DNA from: Betaproteobacteria bacterium
GTDB taxonomy: Bacteria > Pseudomonadota > Gammaproteobacteria > Burkholderiales > Burkholderiaceae_E
Assembly (NCBI GenBank): GCA_009922405.1
Contig: RFVZ01000032.1
Location: 1 to 15,522 of the forward strand
Direction of reading: 5' to 3'
Length of the DNA stretch: 15,522 nt
Below, one piece after another: positions 14,908 to 15,522 of the stretch. The stretch's first letter is position 1. Every line of letters starts with the position of its first letter. The position numbers and the translations under genes are program-made. Below the pieces are notes generated by a model. That model searched no databases and was not told the DNA's origin. It saw only the letters and a program-made list of their open reading frames with translations.

Positions 14908-15522
14908 TTAATGGGCGAATGTGACTCGGGTCGGGACCATTTTGGCCTCGCCCATTTCACTCCACCACGGCATCAGGGCAAAGAAGCCGAAATAGATCAG
15001 GGTGCAAATCTTGGACAAGACCCCACCAATTTCGCTTGGCGGCTGGGTTCCGAAATATCCCAGGATCACGAACGCAACCACAAACAGCGCGTAGAGATAG
15101 AGGTGCCAGCCCGGACGGTAACGAATCGATTTCACTGGGCTGTTATCGATCCAGGGCAGTGCAAAAAGAATCACGACCGAGGCGCCCATGCCGACCACGC
15201 CCCAGAACTTGGCGTCGAGGATAAAGAATCCGCCAATCATCGCTACTGCGACCGCTGCAGCGATTACTTTGCCAATACTGCGCTTGACTGTTGCAAAAAC
15301 CAGCAAGGTGTAGGCGATCACGGCCGGGGTCAACCAGTACAGCAAGAAATCTTCGGTGGCTGCCCGCAACACCGAGTAAAACGGTGTGAAGTACCAAACG
15401 GGAGCGATGTGGGCCGGTGTCTTCAGAGGATCGGCCGGCACAAAGTTGTTGTACTCAAGGAAGTACCCACCGAACTCGGGTGCGAAAAACAGGACTGCCG
15501 AGAAGATGATGAAAAACACCGA
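14908..15522 (-). CDS. petB: Cytochrome b of the bc1 complex, C-terminal part (partial)
   Basis: The last 204 codons of cytochrome b; the 5' part, which would hold the haem-ligating histidines, lies beyond the right edge. Visible are the ef-loop Qo-site motif in HIAPVWYFTPFYSVLRA, the preceding NNFVPADPLKTPAHI, and several C-terminal membrane helices (around FLLYWLTPAVIAYTLLVF, AAAVAVAMIGGFFIL, ASVVILFALPW, LYLYALFVVAFVILGYF and ICTLIYFGFFALMPWW). The Qo motif reads PVWY instead of the common PEWY. It is the upstream partner of petC; the Rieske gene petA would be expected further upstream, outside the window. Confidence 0.95.
   Translation of the reverse strand, partial: SVFFIIFSAVLFFAPEFGGYFLEYNNFVPADPLKTPAHIAPVWYFTPFYSVLRAATEDFLLYWLTPAVIAYTLLVFATVKRSIGKVIAAAVAVAMIGGFFILDAKFWGVVGMGASVVILFALPWIDNSPVKSIRYRPGWHLYLYALFVVAFVILGYFGTQPPSEIGGVLSKICTLIYFGFFALMPWWSEMGEAKMVPTRVTFAH

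Overview
The window is chromosomal DNA from a GC-rich Gram-negative bacterium, most likely a betaproteobacterium of the Burkholderiales type. The evidence is the gene neighbourhoods (petBC-sspA-sspB; hemA-prfA-prmC-grxD-ubiX), a PVWY-type Qo motif in cytochrome b, an SspA with a CPFS active-site-like motif, and a very large FAD/4Fe-4S oxidoreductase with a DUF3683-type N-terminus. Almost every base is coding. There is no gene-free stretch over 300 bases, and I see no insertion sequence, phage gene, CRISPR array or rRNA.

Layout. (1) 1-2980, minus: the first ~993 codons of a giant FAD-linked oxidoreductase with two 4Fe-4S motifs; its C-terminus lies outside the window. (2) 2981-3077: a 97-bp divergent promoter region, with a -10-like box close to the ATG on each side. 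(3) 3078-11095, plus: ilvA, then a tightly packed run of hemA, prfA, prmC, grxD, ubiX and a CYTH-CHAD protein that overlaps ubiX, then a universal stress protein. (4) 11096-11184: a short convergent gap with a small 11-bp tandem repeat. (5) 11185-15522, minus (read right to left): the 3' part of cytochrome b, cytochrome c1, sspA, sspB, tRNA-Thr(UGU), a small rhodanese-like protein and a glycine-rich general-stress-type membrane protein.

How the genes work together. The hemA cluster joins the first step of tetrapyrrole synthesis (glutamyl-tRNA reductase) to translation termination (RF1 and its methyltransferase PrmC), Fe-S handling (monothiol glutaredoxin) and ubiquinone synthesis (UbiX, which makes prenyl-FMN). 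These supply haem, Fe-S clusters and quinone, all used by the cytochrome bc1 complex encoded at the right end. SspA and SspB couple stress-responsive transcription to ClpXP proteolysis. Two stress-type genes (usp and the glycine-rich membrane protein) meet tail to tail beside a CYTH-CHAD protein, whose domains are associated with triphosphate and polyphosphate.

Most of the window is conserved housekeeping DNA, and I do not see a clearly new system. The points most worth a second look are: the compact divergent promoter that may give leaderless mRNAs on both sides; an ORF starting 8 nt after the CCA end of tRNA-Thr; an SspB with an unusually long, low-complexity linker containing a 12-bp repeat; and a CYTH-CHAD protein with a proline/glutamine/histidine-rich insertion.
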